The notes beneath the pieces were generated by a model. It did not search any database. It saw only the letters and a program-made list of their open reading frames with translations, and was not told where the DNA came from. Below are positions 9,844 through 19,168 of a stretch of DNA of 64,000 nucleotides, in pieces (the stretch's first letter is position 1; each line of letters starts with the position of its first letter). Location: NCBI RefSeq assembly GCF_000424305.1, contig NZ_KE384162.1:248001-312000 (forward strand), given 5' to 3'. A program made the translations under genes and the position numbers. The stretch is from Pseudobutyrivibrio ruminis AD2017 (lineage in GTDB: Bacteria; Bacillota; Clostridia; Lachnospirales; Lachnospiraceae).

Positions 9844-10720
9844 TAAAGTAGTTATTACTAATGGATTATATCAGGACAAGGAGCTTAGGCTCCTTGTTTC
9901 TTTTGATGAAAATGATAAGCCTGTAGATTTAATCAATCTTGATATTACTAAGATTGGTGAGGTTTCTATGGCCACAGTTGAAAAGGTTTTAAATGATATA
10001 GATGCTTGTATTGTAAAGCTTGACTCAGGTGATAAGGGTTTTATCGAAAATAGAAAGTTAAAGCCTGAAAGCTTTGTAACCCGTCACTCTGATAAAAAGC
10101 TGGTGTGCCAGGCTGACCAGTTTTATGTGCAAATTTTTCAGGATAGAAAGGGCGTAAAGCCTTATTCATGTAATTTTATAGCTGAAATCACTGATGAAAA
10201 TAAAAATTATAATTTCATAAATTATTATTTAGATAATTATGCATCAAAAGATTCTGAGGTTATTACAGATTTAATTGATTTAGCAAATAACTGTGATGCC
10301 AGAATCTATGAAGATGAAAATTTATCACTTTGGAATGTTTATGGATTGACGAGCTTACTTGACAGGGCTACCTCTAAAATAGTGCATCTTAAATCTGGCG
10401 CTAATATTATCATAGAGCCTACAGAGGCCATGACTATTATCGATGTAAATTCATCAAAGAATTATGGCAAATCTACAGCCATGGAAACTAACCTGGAGGC
10501 TTTAAAAGAAATAGCACATCAGCTTAGGCTTCGTTCAATATCTGGAATAATAATTGTGGATTTACTTAAGGTATCAAAGTCAGAGGAAATGCAATTGTTA
10601 GAATTTGCTAAGGAAGCATTTAAAAACGATATCTCAATTGTCAACATACATGGTTTTACTAACTTAGGACTTTTAGAAATCACAAGAAGTAGATGTTTTT
10701 CACCATTTCAGATAATTTAA
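9833..10720 (+). CDS. rng: Minimal ribonuclease E/G family protein
   Basis: The protein carries the RNase E/G catalytic core: a short S1-like strand region (about 40-80), then TIIDVNSSK with Asp204 and GIIIVDLLKV with Asp243, the positions of the two magnesium-binding aspartates of RNase E, plus TNLEALKEIAHQLRLR. At 295 residues it is much shorter than usual RNase G (about 490) and stops at the LLEITRSR motif, before the zinc-link cysteines and small domain. The start codon overlaps the end of the preceding gene, which points to coupling. RNase E/G genes often sit near obg-rplU, as here. It probably cleaves single-stranded RNA, if active. Confidence 0.82.
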   Translation: MSVNKVVITNGLYQDKELRLLVSFDENDKPVDLINLDITKIGEVSMATVEKVLNDIDACIVKLDSGDKGFIENRKLKPESFVTRHSDKKLVCQADQFYVQIFQDRKGVKPYSCNFIAEITDENKNYNFINYYLDNYASKDSEVITDLIDLANNCDARIYEDENLSLWNVYGLTSLLDRATSKIVHLKSGANIIIEPTEAMTIIDVNSSKNYGKSTAMETNLEALKEIAHQLRLRSISGIIIVDLLKVSKSEEMQLLEFAKEAFKNDISIVNIHGFTNLGLLEITRSRCFSPFQII

Positions 10721-10760
10721 TTATTGCATAAAAGATGGAGATGAAATAAGGGAGAAAAAT

Positions 10761-11366
10761 ATGAAAACACAAAATAAATGGCAAAGAATAGGAATTATCC
10801 TTATAGCAATTATGATTGGCGTAGGTGTTCCTGAATATCTTAATAGTCAAAATGTTACTGATATTAATATTTCAAATGATACAAACAGTCAGGAGAGCAA
10901 TTTGGATGCAGTAAAATTTATTAGAACAGTAGATGGAGATACAATTATTGTAGAAGATAAAACAGGTGAGCATAAGAGAGTTCGTATGATTGGTATAGAT
11001 ACTCCAGAATCTGTTGCTAAGGAAGAAGAACGTAATAATAAATATGGTGTTATGGCATCTGACTATACTAAGGAACTTCTTTCAAATGCAGGTACATTAT
11101 ATTTAGAATATGATGTAGACAGCGATGACCAGTATGATAGAATCTTAGCTTATGTATGGCTTGAAGATGTTAAGGATACCTTTGATGAAGCTGCTATTAA
11201 AGAATCCATGGTAAATGCTATAATCGTAAAAAATGGCTATGGAATAGGAAGAAGATATGAGCCAACTGTTGCCCATGATGATATTCTACAATCCTTAACA
11301 AAGGAAGCAGAAGCTTCAAATGCAGGATTGTGGCAGTATCAAGGCTTTAGAAATTTGTGGGAATAG
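10761..11366 (+). CDS. Thermonuclease (SNase) family nuclease, membrane-anchored
   Basis: The 201-residue protein has an amino-terminal hydrophobic anchor (about residues 11-30) with no clear cleavage site, then a staphylococcal-nuclease-like domain. Catalytic motifs are present: VDGDT (calcium-binding Asp), RVRMIGIDTPES (Arg, Asp, Glu) and DRILAYVWLED (second Arg). It should be a calcium-dependent nuclease of RNA and DNA acting at the outer membrane face. GGGAG lies nine bases before the ATG. It is separated from both neighbours by short gaps. Confidence 0.88.
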   Translation: MKTQNKWQRIGIILIAIMIGVGVPEYLNSQNVTDINISNDTNSQESNLDAVKFIRTVDGDTIIVEDKTGEHKRVRMIGIDTPESVAKEEERNNKYGVMASDYTKELLSNAGTLYLEYDVDSDDQYDRILAYVWLEDVKDTFDEAAIKESMVNAIIVKNGYGIGRRYEPTVAHDDILQSLTKEAEASNAGLWQYQGFRNLWE

Positions 11367-11371
11367 ACTTA

Positions 11372-11400
11372 TTGCATGTAAATTCTTAGCAAAGTATAAT
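11372..11400 (+). promoter_or_regulatory. Promoter of the DUF362 gene
   Basis: TTGCAT (11372-11377) and TATAAT (11395-11400) are separated by exactly 17 bp, 33 bases before the ATG at 11434. This is a good sigma-A promoter match. Confidence 0.6.
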
Positions 11401-11433
11401 TAAACTAGTTGAAAATATGTATGGAGGGATTTT

Positions 11434-12321
11434 ATGGCATCTAAAGTTTATTTTATCAAAAATGTAACAGCTGAGAATGTTGTAAAGATGTACGATGAAC
11501 TAGGCATTAAGCTTCCAGGTAAGGTTGCTGTTAAGGTTCATTCTGGTGAGGAAGGAAATCAGAATTATCTTAAGCCTGCATTTTGGAAGCCAATGGTTGA
11601 GCATGTTAACGGCACTATAGTTGAATGTAATACAGCTTATGAGGGTGAAAGAAATTACACAGATAAGCATATCAAACTACTTAAGCGCCACGGCTGGAAT
11701 GAGTTGTTTGATGTGGATTTAATGGATGCAGAAGGTCCTGATATAGAGATTCCTGTTAAGAACGGAACACATCTTAAGACAGATATTATGGGAAAGAATT
11801 TACTTAATTATGATTCAATGCTTGTACTTTCTCATTTTAAGGGGCACCCAATGGGTGGCTTCGGTGGCGCTCTAAAGCAGCTTTCTATTGGATGTGCATC
11901 CTGTGCTGGAAAGGTTCAGATTCATTCTGCTGGCAAATACAAGCTTGCAAGTGAACAGGATATCGTATGGAATGATTTACCTGAGCAGAATGCTTTTTTG
12001 GAAAGCATGGCTGAAGCTGCATCTGCCGTAGTAGACCATTTCAAAGGAAATATGGCATTTATCAATGTAATGGCAAATATGTCTGTTGACTGTGACTGCT
12101 GTGCAGTTGCCGAGGACCCATGTCTTAAGGATATTGGTATTTTAGCCAGCTTAGACCCAGTTGCAATTGATAGAGCGTGTCTTGATTTAGTTTATGCATC
12201 TAAGGATGTTGGAAGAGACCATTTCTTAGAGCGTGTTACATCTAGAAATGGCGAGCATACAGTTGATGTAGCAGCATCACTTAATGTTGGAAGCAAGGAA
12301 TACGAACTTATTGAACTCTAG
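11434..12321 (+). CDS. DUF362 domain protein
   Basis: The 295-residue protein matches the DUF362 family, with SHFKGHPMGGFGGALKQL and the cysteine cluster CDCCAVAEDPCLKDIG followed by LDPVAIDRACLDLV. Such proteins are often iron-sulfur-associated and occur in anaerobes; no activity is established. Only the central domain is present, without a separate ferredoxin domain. It starts with ATG after AGGGA, downstream of its own promoter. Confidence 0.85.
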   Translation: MASKVYFIKNVTAENVVKMYDELGIKLPGKVAVKVHSGEEGNQNYLKPAFWKPMVEHVNGTIVECNTAYEGERNYTDKHIKLLKRHGWNELFDVDLMDAEGPDIEIPVKNGTHLKTDIMGKNLLNYDSMLVLSHFKGHPMGGFGGALKQLSIGCASCAGKVQIHSAGKYKLASEQDIVWNDLPEQNAFLESMAEAASAVVDHFKGNMAFINVMANMSVDCDCCAVAEDPCLKDIGILASLDPVAIDRACLDLVYASKDVGRDHFLERVTSRNGEHTVDVAASLNVGSKEYELIEL

Positions 12322-12344
12322 TTTATTTTACGGGGGTATAAACT

Positions 12345-12713
12345 ATGGAGTTAAAAGATGTAATTGCAGTTGTTGAAAAAAGGGCTGAGGATTTAGCCAA
12401 CGAGGAAATTGTTAAATACAATAAGGAACATCCGGAGCTTAATCTTACAGACGAGGCTAAGAGTGCGGTAAGAATACGTTCGATTTCGCAGCTTACCTTA
12501 CAGCTTAGCAAGTTCCATTTTAAGCAGGATAGTGATTTACAGGAACAATTTGATGAGTGGTTTTCTTCAAATGAAGAGGAAGACCTTCGTAAAACCTGCA
12601 AGCACTGTTTAGATGATGAAGCCAAAAAAATCAGGGAAGAGGCAGCAGGTAAAATGAGCTCATTAGATGCCTATCTAACCAAGCATTTAGGTAGTGCACA
12701 TACAATTGACTAA
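12345..12713 (+). CDS. Uncharacterised small helical protein
   Basis: The 122-residue product is acidic, strongly charged and predicted helical, with no membrane segment or signal peptide. Three residues stand out, Cys-Lys-His-Cys near position 86, which could bind a metal, but there is only one such pair. I do not recognise a family. It has a good ribosome binding site (GGGGG at 12331-12335) and lies 23 bases after the DUF362 gene, probably in the same transcript. It ends 30 bases before the rplU promoter. Confidence 0.6.
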   Translation: MELKDVIAVVEKRAEDLANEEIVKYNKEHPELNLTDEAKSAVRIRSISQLTLQLSKFHFKQDSDLQEQFDEWFSSNEEEDLRKTCKHCLDDEAKKIREEAAGKMSSLDAYLTKHLGSAHTID

Positions 12714-12742
12714 ATTTATCGAAAATTTTGTGGCCTTTTTCA

Positions 12743-12771
12743 TTGACGAAGATGAAATCCTATGTTAATAT
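12743..12771 (+). promoter_or_regulatory. Promoter of rplU-prp-rpmA
   Basis: TTGACG (12743-12748) and TAATAT (12766-12771) are 17 bp apart. The transcript would start near 12778 and begin with the structured leader. Confidence 0.5.
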
Positions 12772-12780
12772 ACTTGAGTA

Positions 12781-12856
12781 TGCCGCTCAGTGTGGTTTTT
12801 TAAGTGTGTTTCATTCCGAAACACCACCGAAACTGGCGAGTAATGATAAAAAGGAG
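12781..12856 (+). ncRNA. L21 leader RNA (autoregulatory 5' UTR)
   Basis: The 5' region of rplU folds into nested helices: CGCTCAGT (12784-12791) with ACTGGCG (12832-12838), GTGGT with ACCAC, and a 7-bp hairpin GTGTTTC/GAAACAC (12806-12812, 12818-12824) with a 5-base loop. This matches the position and form of the L21 leader of Firmicutes, which is proposed to bind L21 and lower expression of the operon. It ends at the AAGGAGG ribosome binding site (12850-12856). Confidence 0.72.
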
Positions 12857-12864
12857 GAGCAACC

Positions 12865-13173
12865 ATGTACGCAATTATTGCAACAGGTGGTAAGCAGTAC
12901 AAAGTTTCTGAAGGCGATATCATTACCATTGAAAAGCTTGGTGTAGAGGCTGGTGAGAAGGTTACTTTTGATCAGGTTCTTGCTGTTAGCGACAAGGAAC
13001 TCAAGGTTGGCGCACCTACAGTAGAAGGCGCTTCAGTTGAGGCTTCTGTTGTTAAAGAAGGCAGAGGTAAGAAGGTAATCGTTTACAAGTACAAGAGAAA
13101 AACAGGTTACCACAAGAAGAATGGCCACAGACAGGCTTTCACTCAGGTTAAGATTGAGAAGATTAACGGCTAA
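12865..13173 (+). CDS. rplU: Large ribosomal subunit protein L21
   Basis: This 102-residue protein of the large ribosomal subunit binds 23S rRNA. It starts [18 protein letters not shown] and ends with the family signature [13 protein letters not shown] followed by VKIEKI. The gene heads the conserved rplU-prp-rpmA operon and is preceded by a strong ribosome binding site and a structured leader. It ends two bases before prp. Confidence 0.98.
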   Translation: MYAIIATGGKQYKVSEGDIITIEKLGVEAGEKVTFDQVLAVSDKELKVGAPTVEGASVEASVVKEGRGKKVIVYKYKRKTGYHKKNGHRQAFTQVKIEKING

Positions 13174-13175
13174 TT

Positions 13176-13502
13176 ATGGTTTCCGTTATTATTACTAAAT
13201 CTGGAGCAGAATTCAAACAGGTTTCCTTAGACGGACATGCTGGTGATGTAGAAGCAGGACAAAACATTGTCTGCGCTGCAGTTTCAGTATTAGCTATCAA
13301 CACTTTTAATAGTATCGAACGTTTTACAGATGATGCTTTTTCTGTTGATGCTGCTGAAGATGGTGGTCATTTAGTCATGACTTTTCCAGAACCACTTTCC
13401 GACAAATCTAAGCTTTTGTTAGATTCAATGTTACTAGGTTTAGACGAAATTCAAAAACAATACGGTGATGAATATATTTCATTACAATACAAGGAGGTGT
13501 AA
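13176..13502 (+). CDS. prp: Ribosomal-processing cysteine protease Prp
   Basis: Prp removes the amino-terminal extension of ribosomal protein L27 in Firmicutes. The 108-residue protein has the catalytic His in LDGHAGDVEAG and the catalytic Cys in NIVCAAVSVLAINT. It sits between rplU and rpmA, its standard place, and its substrate with the matching cleavage motif is encoded directly downstream. It starts two bases after rplU stops, reading ATG at 13176. Confidence 0.95.
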   Translation: MVSVIITKSGAEFKQVSLDGHAGDVEAGQNIVCAAVSVLAINTFNSIERFTDDAFSVDAAEDGGHLVMTFPEPLSDKSKLLLDSMLLGLDEIQKQYGDEYISLQYKEV

Positions 13503-13505
13503 GAC

Positions 13506-13790
13506 ATGTTACAGATGAACCTTCAGTTCTTCGCTCATAAAAAGGGTGTAGGCTCTACAAAGAACGGTAGAGATTCAGAGTCTAAGAGATTAGGCGCAAA
13601 GAGAGCAGACGGTCAGTTCGTTAAGGCTGGCAATATTCTTTACAGACAGCGTGGTACAAAGATTCTTCCAGGCAACAATGTAGGTCTCGGTGGAGACGAT
13701 ACACTTTTTGCTTTAGTTGATGGAGTACTTCGTTTCGAAAGAAAAGGTAGAGACAAGAAGCAGGCTTCTGTCTATCCAGTAGAACAGTAA
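13506..13790 (+). CDS. rpmA: Large ribosomal subunit protein L27, with Prp-cleaved extension
   Basis: The 94-residue protein begins [14 protein letters not shown]. The segment up to FF is the extension typical of Firmicutes L27, removed by Prp after the second Phe so that the mature chain begins near the peptidyl-transferase centre. Family motifs [13 protein letters not shown] and [11 protein letters not shown] are present. GGAGG at 13492-13496 precedes the ATG by nine bases, inside the end of prp. A strong terminator follows. Confidence 0.97.
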   Translation: MLQMNLQFFAHKKGVGSTKNGRDSESKRLGAKRADGQFVKAGNILYRQRGTKILPGNNVGLGGDDTLFALVDGVLRFERKGRDKKQASVYPVEQ

Positions 13791-13796
13791 TCGATT

Positions 13797-13835
13797 GACC
13801 CGACTATGCGTATTACGTAGTCGGGTCGTTTTTTT
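13797..13835 (+). terminator. Rho-independent terminator after rpmA
   Basis: A GC-rich stem GACCCGACTA/TAGTCGGGTC (13797-13827) is followed by a run of seven T (13829-13835). Confidence 0.9.
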
Positions 13836-13911
13836 AGGTAACAACGTAGTTAATCAATACAGTCGATTTTAGCTGTTTTATATCTTAATAGAAATAAAAT
13901 GGCATGGATAA

Positions 13912-15219
<1,308 letters not shown>

Positions 15220-15230
15220 GAGGTATTGAA

Positions 15231-15518
15231 ATGACTAATAAACAAAGAGCTTATTTATCATCTTTAGCAGCTGATTTAAGCCCAATTCTTCAGATTGGTA
15301 AGGCTTCACTTACACCTGAGCATACTCAGGCTGTAGACGAGGCATTAGAGGCTAGAGAGTTAATTAAAATCAACGTATTAAAGAATTGCTTTGATGACCC
15401 ACGTGAGATGGCACAGATTCTCGCTGAGCGTACTCATTCAGAGGTTGTTAGAGTTATTGGTAAGAAAATTATTCTTTACAGGGCAGCAAAGAAGCCTGTT
15501 ATCAAATTACCTAACTAA
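15231..15518 (+). CDS. yhbY: YhbY / CRS1-type RNA-binding protein
   Basis: The 95-residue protein is a single CRM domain, with QIGKASLTPEHTQAVDEAL and the GxxG-like segment VIGKKIILYR. It associates with pre-50S ribosomal particles in other bacteria. It starts 12 bases after obgE, with AGAGG before the ATG, and belongs to the same operon. Confidence 0.93.
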   Translation: MTNKQRAYLSSLAADLSPILQIGKASLTPEHTQAVDEALEARELIKINVLKNCFDDPREMAQILAERTHSEVVRVIGKKIILYRAAKKPVIKLPN

Positions 15519-15532
15519 TACAGGAGTTTAAA

Positions 15533-16726
15533 ATGGCTAGAATCGGTGTTTACGGCGGCACCTTTAATCCAATACATAATACTCATATTGAGATTGCAAA
15601 GGCTGCTTTAGAGCAATACAAACTTGATAAAGTATATTTCTTAGTAGCAGGAACGCCTCCACATAAGGATACTGCGGAATCTGTCTCTGATATTAACAGG
15701 CTCGAAATGGTAAAGCTTGCTATTAAGGGCCAGGATGGTTTAGATATAGACGATAGAGAAATATACAGAGCTGGAAAGAGTTATTCTTACATAACCTTTA
15801 GCGAATATCACAAGGAAAGACCTGATGATGAGATTTTCTTTATCATGGGAAGTGATAGTTTGCTTAATTTCAAGAATTGGGTGAAGCCAGATGTTATTTC
15901 TGAATATGTTACAGTTCTTGTAGCTCCTAGATTTGGAGATGACATAAGACAAATCGAAAATGCCATTAATGAATGTAAAAATTTGTTTGATGGTGATTTT
16001 ATGCTTATCGATTATGATGCTAATGATTTAGCTTCATCAAAGATTAGGGACGAATTCTATACAGATAGGATTGTTGAATCAGAAGTCACATCAGATGTTT
16101 ACGATTACATTGTTGAACATAATCTATATAGCAAATACTCTTATACAAAAGAGGATATCAGCCGTTTAGATGATGAAATGAAAAAAGAGTTAAAGCCTGG
16201 CAGATACATTCATACTATTGGTGTTGCGAACATGTCATACGCTTTAGCTACAAGATGGAATTATCCAGCAAATACAGCTATGGTAGCTGGTATGCTTCAT
16301 GATTGCGCTAAATGCATTTCAGATGAAAAACGACTTAGTGTTTGTGAGAAGAATAATATTCCTGTAACAGATATAGAATATAAATATCCTCATTTGCTAC
16401 ATGGAAAGGTTGGAGCTCATTACTGCAAAAGCAAATATGATGTTTTCGACGAACAGATTGCTCACGCTATTGCAGTTCATACAACAGGCTGTCCTAATAT
16501 GAATCTTTTAGATAAGATTATATTTGTGGCTGATTATATCGAGCCTGGCAGAGATAAACAGCCTAGACTTGATGTTATCCGTGCCACAGCTTTTACTGAT
16601 TTGGATATGTGTGTTTATTTGATATTAGAAGATTCAGTTAATTATCTAAATGCTAATCCAGACATGGTAGACCCAACTACAATAGATACATTTAATTTTT
16701 ATAAAAAGTTTATAGAAGAGAGGTAG
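15533..16726 (+). CDS. nadD: Fused NadD-YqeK: nicotinate-nucleotide adenylyltransferase and HD hydrolase
   Basis: Residues 1-200 are NadD, which forms deamido-NAD from nicotinate mononucleotide and ATP; the nucleotidyl-transfer motifs GGTFNPIHNTH and SSSKIRDEF-like (ASSKIRDEF) are present. Residues about 220-397 are a YqeK-type HD domain with HTIGVANMS, MLHDCAKC and HTTGCPNM, a family that cleaves diadenosine tetraphosphate. In Bacillus the two are adjacent genes; here one frame reads through both with no internal stop or restart. It is 14 bases after yhbY and 4 bases before rsfS. Confidence 0.93.
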   Translation: MARIGVYGGTFNPIHNTHIEIAKAALEQYKLDKVYFLVAGTPPHKDTAESVSDINRLEMVKLAIKGQDGLDIDDREIYRAGKSYSYITFSEYHKERPDDEIFFIMGSDSLLNFKNWVKPDVISEYVTVLVAPRFGDDIRQIENAINECKNLFDGDFMLIDYDANDLASSKIRDEFYTDRIVESEVTSDVYDYIVEHNLYSKYSYTKEDISRLDDEMKKELKPGRYIHTIGVANMSYALATRWNYPANTAMVAGMLHDCAKCISDEKRLSVCEKNNIPVTDIEYKYPHLLHGKVGAHYCKSKYDVFDEQIAHAIAVHTTGCPNMNLLDKIIFVADYIEPGRDKQPRLDVIRATAFTDLDMCVYLILEDSVNYLNANPDMVDPTTIDTFNFYKKFIEER

Positions 16727-16730
16727 AAAC

Positions 16731-17078
16731 ATGGAAGCAAGAGAAATGGCAAAGCTTATTTGCAAAGCCCTCGATGACAAAAAGGCCATTGATGTTAAGG
16801 CTATAGATATTTCAGAGGTTAGTGTTATGGCTGATTTCTTTATTGTTGCATCAGCATCTAACCAGAGTCAGCTTAATGCTATGCAGGATGAAGTAGATAG
16901 AATCCTTTATGAGCAGGGCATTCATGCTAAATCAATTGAGGGTAACCGTTCAAGTACTTGGGTGCTTATGGATTATGAAGATGTTATCGTTCACCTATTC
17001 TCTGAGGAAGATAGATTATTCTATGATTTAGAGAGAATCTGGAAAGATGGTATCGTTATCGATTCAAAAGAGTTATAA
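16731..17078 (+). CDS. rsfS: Ribosomal silencing factor RsfS
   Basis: RsfS binds L14 on the large subunit and blocks joining with the small subunit when nutrients fall. The 115-residue chain has MADFFIVASASNQSQLNA and IEGNRSSTWVLMDYED followed by VIVHLF, all family hallmarks. It is the last gene of the obgE operon and ends at a terminator shared with lexA, which converges on it. Confidence 0.96.
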   Translation: MEAREMAKLICKALDDKKAIDVKAIDISEVSVMADFFIVASASNQSQLNAMQDEVDRILYEQGIHAKSIEGNRSSTWVLMDYEDVIVHLFSEEDRLFYDLERIWKDGIVIDSKEL

Positions 17079-17080
17079 AA

Positions 17081-17104
17081 AAAATACCCCGTAAGGGGTA
17101 TTTT
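17081..17104. terminator. Bidirectional terminator between rsfS and lexA
   Basis: AAAATACCCC-GTAA-GGGGTATTTT is a perfect 10-bp stem with a tetraloop, with A runs on one side and T runs on the other, so it can stop transcription from both sides. Confidence 0.92.
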
Positions 17105-17108
17105 TTAT

Positions 17109-17723
17109 TTAGAAGAAACGGAATACGCCGAACACTTTTCCGAGGATTACACAATTATCTACGATGATTGGATCCATAGTATCGTTTTCTGGCTGAAGAC
17201 GAATGTGACCGTTTTCTTTATAGAATGTTTTAACTGTAGCACTGTCATCTACAAGTGCAACAACCATATCTCCGTTATTAGCTGTATCCTGCTGCTGAAC
17301 CATGATAGTGTCACCATCAAGAATACCGGCGTTAATCATTGATTCGCCCTTAACCCTAAGCATAAATGCCTGGTGTTGAGGAACGTGCTCAGCTGGGATA
17401 GGGAAGTATTCTTCAATGTTCTGTACAGCGAGAAGTGGCTGGCCTGCAGCAACATTTCCAACAACAGGAACATTAACAACTTCACGACGAATCATATTAA
17501 AATTATCATCTACGATTTCGATAGCTCTAGGCTTCGAAGGATCTCGTTTTAAATATCCGTTTTTTTCAAGTGTTTCCAAATGTGCATGAACAGAAGATGT
17601 AGATCTGAGGTTACATGCGTCACATAGTTCTCTAACTGTAGGTGGGTATCCCTTATTCAAAATAGCCTGCTTTATTTCTTCAAGAATTTCACGCTGCTTA
17701 GCAGATATTTTTCCGTATGCCAT
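17109..17723 (-). CDS. lexA: SOS repressor LexA
   Basis: LexA represses DNA-damage genes and cleaves itself when RecA is activated. The 204 residues comprise a winged-helix DNA-binding domain (1-70; SSVHAHLETLEKNGYL) and an S24 protease domain. The cleavage bond is Ala93-Gly94 in NVAAGQPLL; Ser128 (KGESM) and Lys165 (ATVKTF) are the catalytic pair. It is divergent from a yneA-like gene, and LexA boxes lie in the shared upstream region, indicating autoregulation. Confidence 0.97.
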   Translation of the reverse strand: MAYGKISAKQREILEEIKQAILNKGYPPTVRELCDACNLRSTSSVHAHLETLEKNGYLKRDPSKPRAIEIVDDNFNMIRREVVNVPVVGNVAAGQPLLAVQNIEEYFPIPAEHVPQHQAFMLRVKGESMINAGILDGDTIMVQQQDTANNGDMVVALVDDSATVKTFYKENGHIRLQPENDTMDPIIVDNCVILGKVFGVFRFF

Positions 17724-17757
17724 AGCGAAATACTCCTTTCAAATTTACTATACACTT

Positions 17758-17786
17758 ACAATAGCACACTGAACATATTTTTGCAA
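17758..17786 (-). promoter_or_regulatory. lexA promoter
   Basis: Read on the minus strand, TTGCAA (17781-17786) and TATTGT (17758-17763) are 17 bp apart, 35 bases before the lexA start. A weak LexA-like box (GAAA-N4-GTTCG, 17798-17810) lies just upstream. Confidence 0.5.
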
Positions 17787-17819
17787 ACAAACTTTCAGAA
17801 ATTTTGTTCGAAAAAAATG

Positions 17820-17867
17820 TTGACAAAACGATTGTTCGGTATTATATTGAATTCAGAACAAAGGTTC
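17820..17867 (+). promoter_or_regulatory. SOS promoter of the yneA-like gene with two LexA boxes
   Basis: TTGACA (17820-17825) and TATATT (17843-17848) form a near-ideal promoter at 17 bp spacing. One LexA-like box, AAAC-N4-GTTC (17826-17837), fills the spacer and a perfect core GAAC-N4-GTTC lies at 17856-17867, over the expected transcription start. Both match the Firmicutes consensus CGAAC-N4-GTTCG to different degrees. Confidence 0.8.
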
Positions 17868-17891
17868 CGAACATAAATTTGGAGGGTCAAT

Positions 17892-18221
17892 ATGAAAAAC
17901 AATAGAAAAGCAGAAATCATTGTAAGGAATAGAAAAATCATGGTTGCAGGTCTTCTTTTAGTTACAGTTATATTTGGTGCTTTGCTATTTACTAATAAAG
18001 CTACAGCTAAAAGCAGTAGACCAATATATACTTACTATACCAGTTATGAAATTCAGACTGGTGATAGCCTATGGACTATCGCTGATCAGTTTATGGGGCC
18101 TGATTACACTGATAAACAGGATTTCATAAATAATATTAAAAGGATTAATCACCTTGGTGATGATAATATTACAGAAGGAAAATTCTTAGTAATCGAATAT
18201 TCTTCTTATGAAAAGCTATAG
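17892..18221 (+). CDS. yneA: YneA-like SOS cell-division inhibitor (LysM)
   Basis: The 109-residue protein has a basic amino terminus, one membrane segment (about 15-34) and a LysM domain (about 50-102, with YEIQTGDSLWTIADQF). Length, order of parts and place opposite lexA all match YneA of Bacillus, which delays septation after DNA damage. LysM would place the carboxy-terminal part at the cell wall. GGAGG lies just before the ATG. Sequence similarity to YneA beyond LysM was not tested, so the function rests on architecture, context and LexA boxes. Confidence 0.78.
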   Translation: MKNNRKAEIIVRNRKIMVAGLLLVTVIFGALLFTNKATAKSSRPIYTYYTSYEIQTGDSLWTIADQFMGPDYTDKQDFINNIKRINHLGDDNITEGKFLVIEYSSYEKL

Positions 18222-18314
18222 GATTATAGCCTATTCAAACTCTCTTATTTATATGGTAATATATATATTGATTATATATAGAATTCACACAACATTTTGT
18301 GTTTGGGAGAGTGT

Positions 18315-19076
18315 ATGTTACGTTTTTTTATTGCAATTTTATTTAACGCGAAGCGTGGGCCAGAAATCATTCCTACTATGCGTAAGATGATAACGCATAA
18401 GGATAAATATCCAGAAAAGACCAGATATGCTTATGCGTTACGTTTAATCAGATATCTTAAAAAGAGTGCCAGAATAACTACTGAAATATACGGCACAGAG
18501 AATTTACCTGAAGAGGGTGGTTACGTTATGTATCCAAACCATCAGGGAAAATACGATGCCTTAGGTATTATGTATGCTCATAGGGAACCATGTACATTTG
18601 TAATGGATAAAGCTAAATCATATGGCTTCCTTGTTAGGGAGATGGTTGATCTGTTAGGTGCTAAACGACTTGCGCTTGATGATGTAAGACAGAACATTCG
18701 CATTATGGATCAAATCACCAAAGAAGTTCTTGAAGGAAAGCGCTTTATTTTGTTCTCGGAGGGTGGTTACAATACTAATGGTAATATCGTTCAACGTTTT
18801 AAGCCAGGAAGCTTTAAATGTGCAATGCGAGCTAAGGCACCAATCATTCCAGTTACACTTATTGATTCATACTTAGCGTTCAACAGTCTAAAGCCTGGCC
18901 CTGTTACTACTAAGGTGATTTTTGGAAAGCCAATCACTTATGATGAGTACAAAGATTTAAAAACATACGAGGTGGCAGATATTGTTCGTTCCACCATAAT
19001 TTCTACAATGGAGGAATTTGGTGTTTACGTCAACAATCCTGAGAATAATCCTGATATTTTAAATACTAATAATTAA
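18315..19076 (+). CDS. 1-acyl-glycerol-3-phosphate acyltransferase (PlsC family)
   Basis: The 253-residue protein belongs to the PlsC acyltransferase family, which adds the second acyl chain to lysophosphatidate at the membrane. The acceptor motif is a variant, NHQGKYD, with the His and Asp kept, and the second motif is FSEGGYN in place of FPEGTR. These changes mark a subgroup and make the exact substrate uncertain. The ATG at 18315 has GGGAGA five bases upstream; a GTG 18 bases earlier lacks a site. It seems to be monocistronic. Confidence 0.8.
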   Translation: MLRFFIAILFNAKRGPEIIPTMRKMITHKDKYPEKTRYAYALRLIRYLKKSARITTEIYGTENLPEEGGYVMYPNHQGKYDALGIMYAHREPCTFVMDKAKSYGFLVREMVDLLGAKRLALDDVRQNIRIMDQITKEVLEGKRFILFSEGGYNTNGNIVQRFKPGSFKCAMRAKAPIIPVTLIDSYLAFNSLKPGPVTTKVIFGKPITYDEYKDLKTYEVADIVRSTIISTMEEFGVYVNNPENNPDILNTNN

Positions 19077-19168
19077 CTTGAATTATAAAATTTTATAGTT
19101 ATACTCATATATGAAGCATTTGTGGTCAGCAATTGCTTCATATTATTTTGCATAAAAAGGAATTGGAA

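Noticed and set aside
12728-12946. A 72-residue frame across the rplU leader
   Set aside because: It overlaps the promoter, the leader RNA and the start of rplU, has no ribosome binding site and shows no protein-like pattern.
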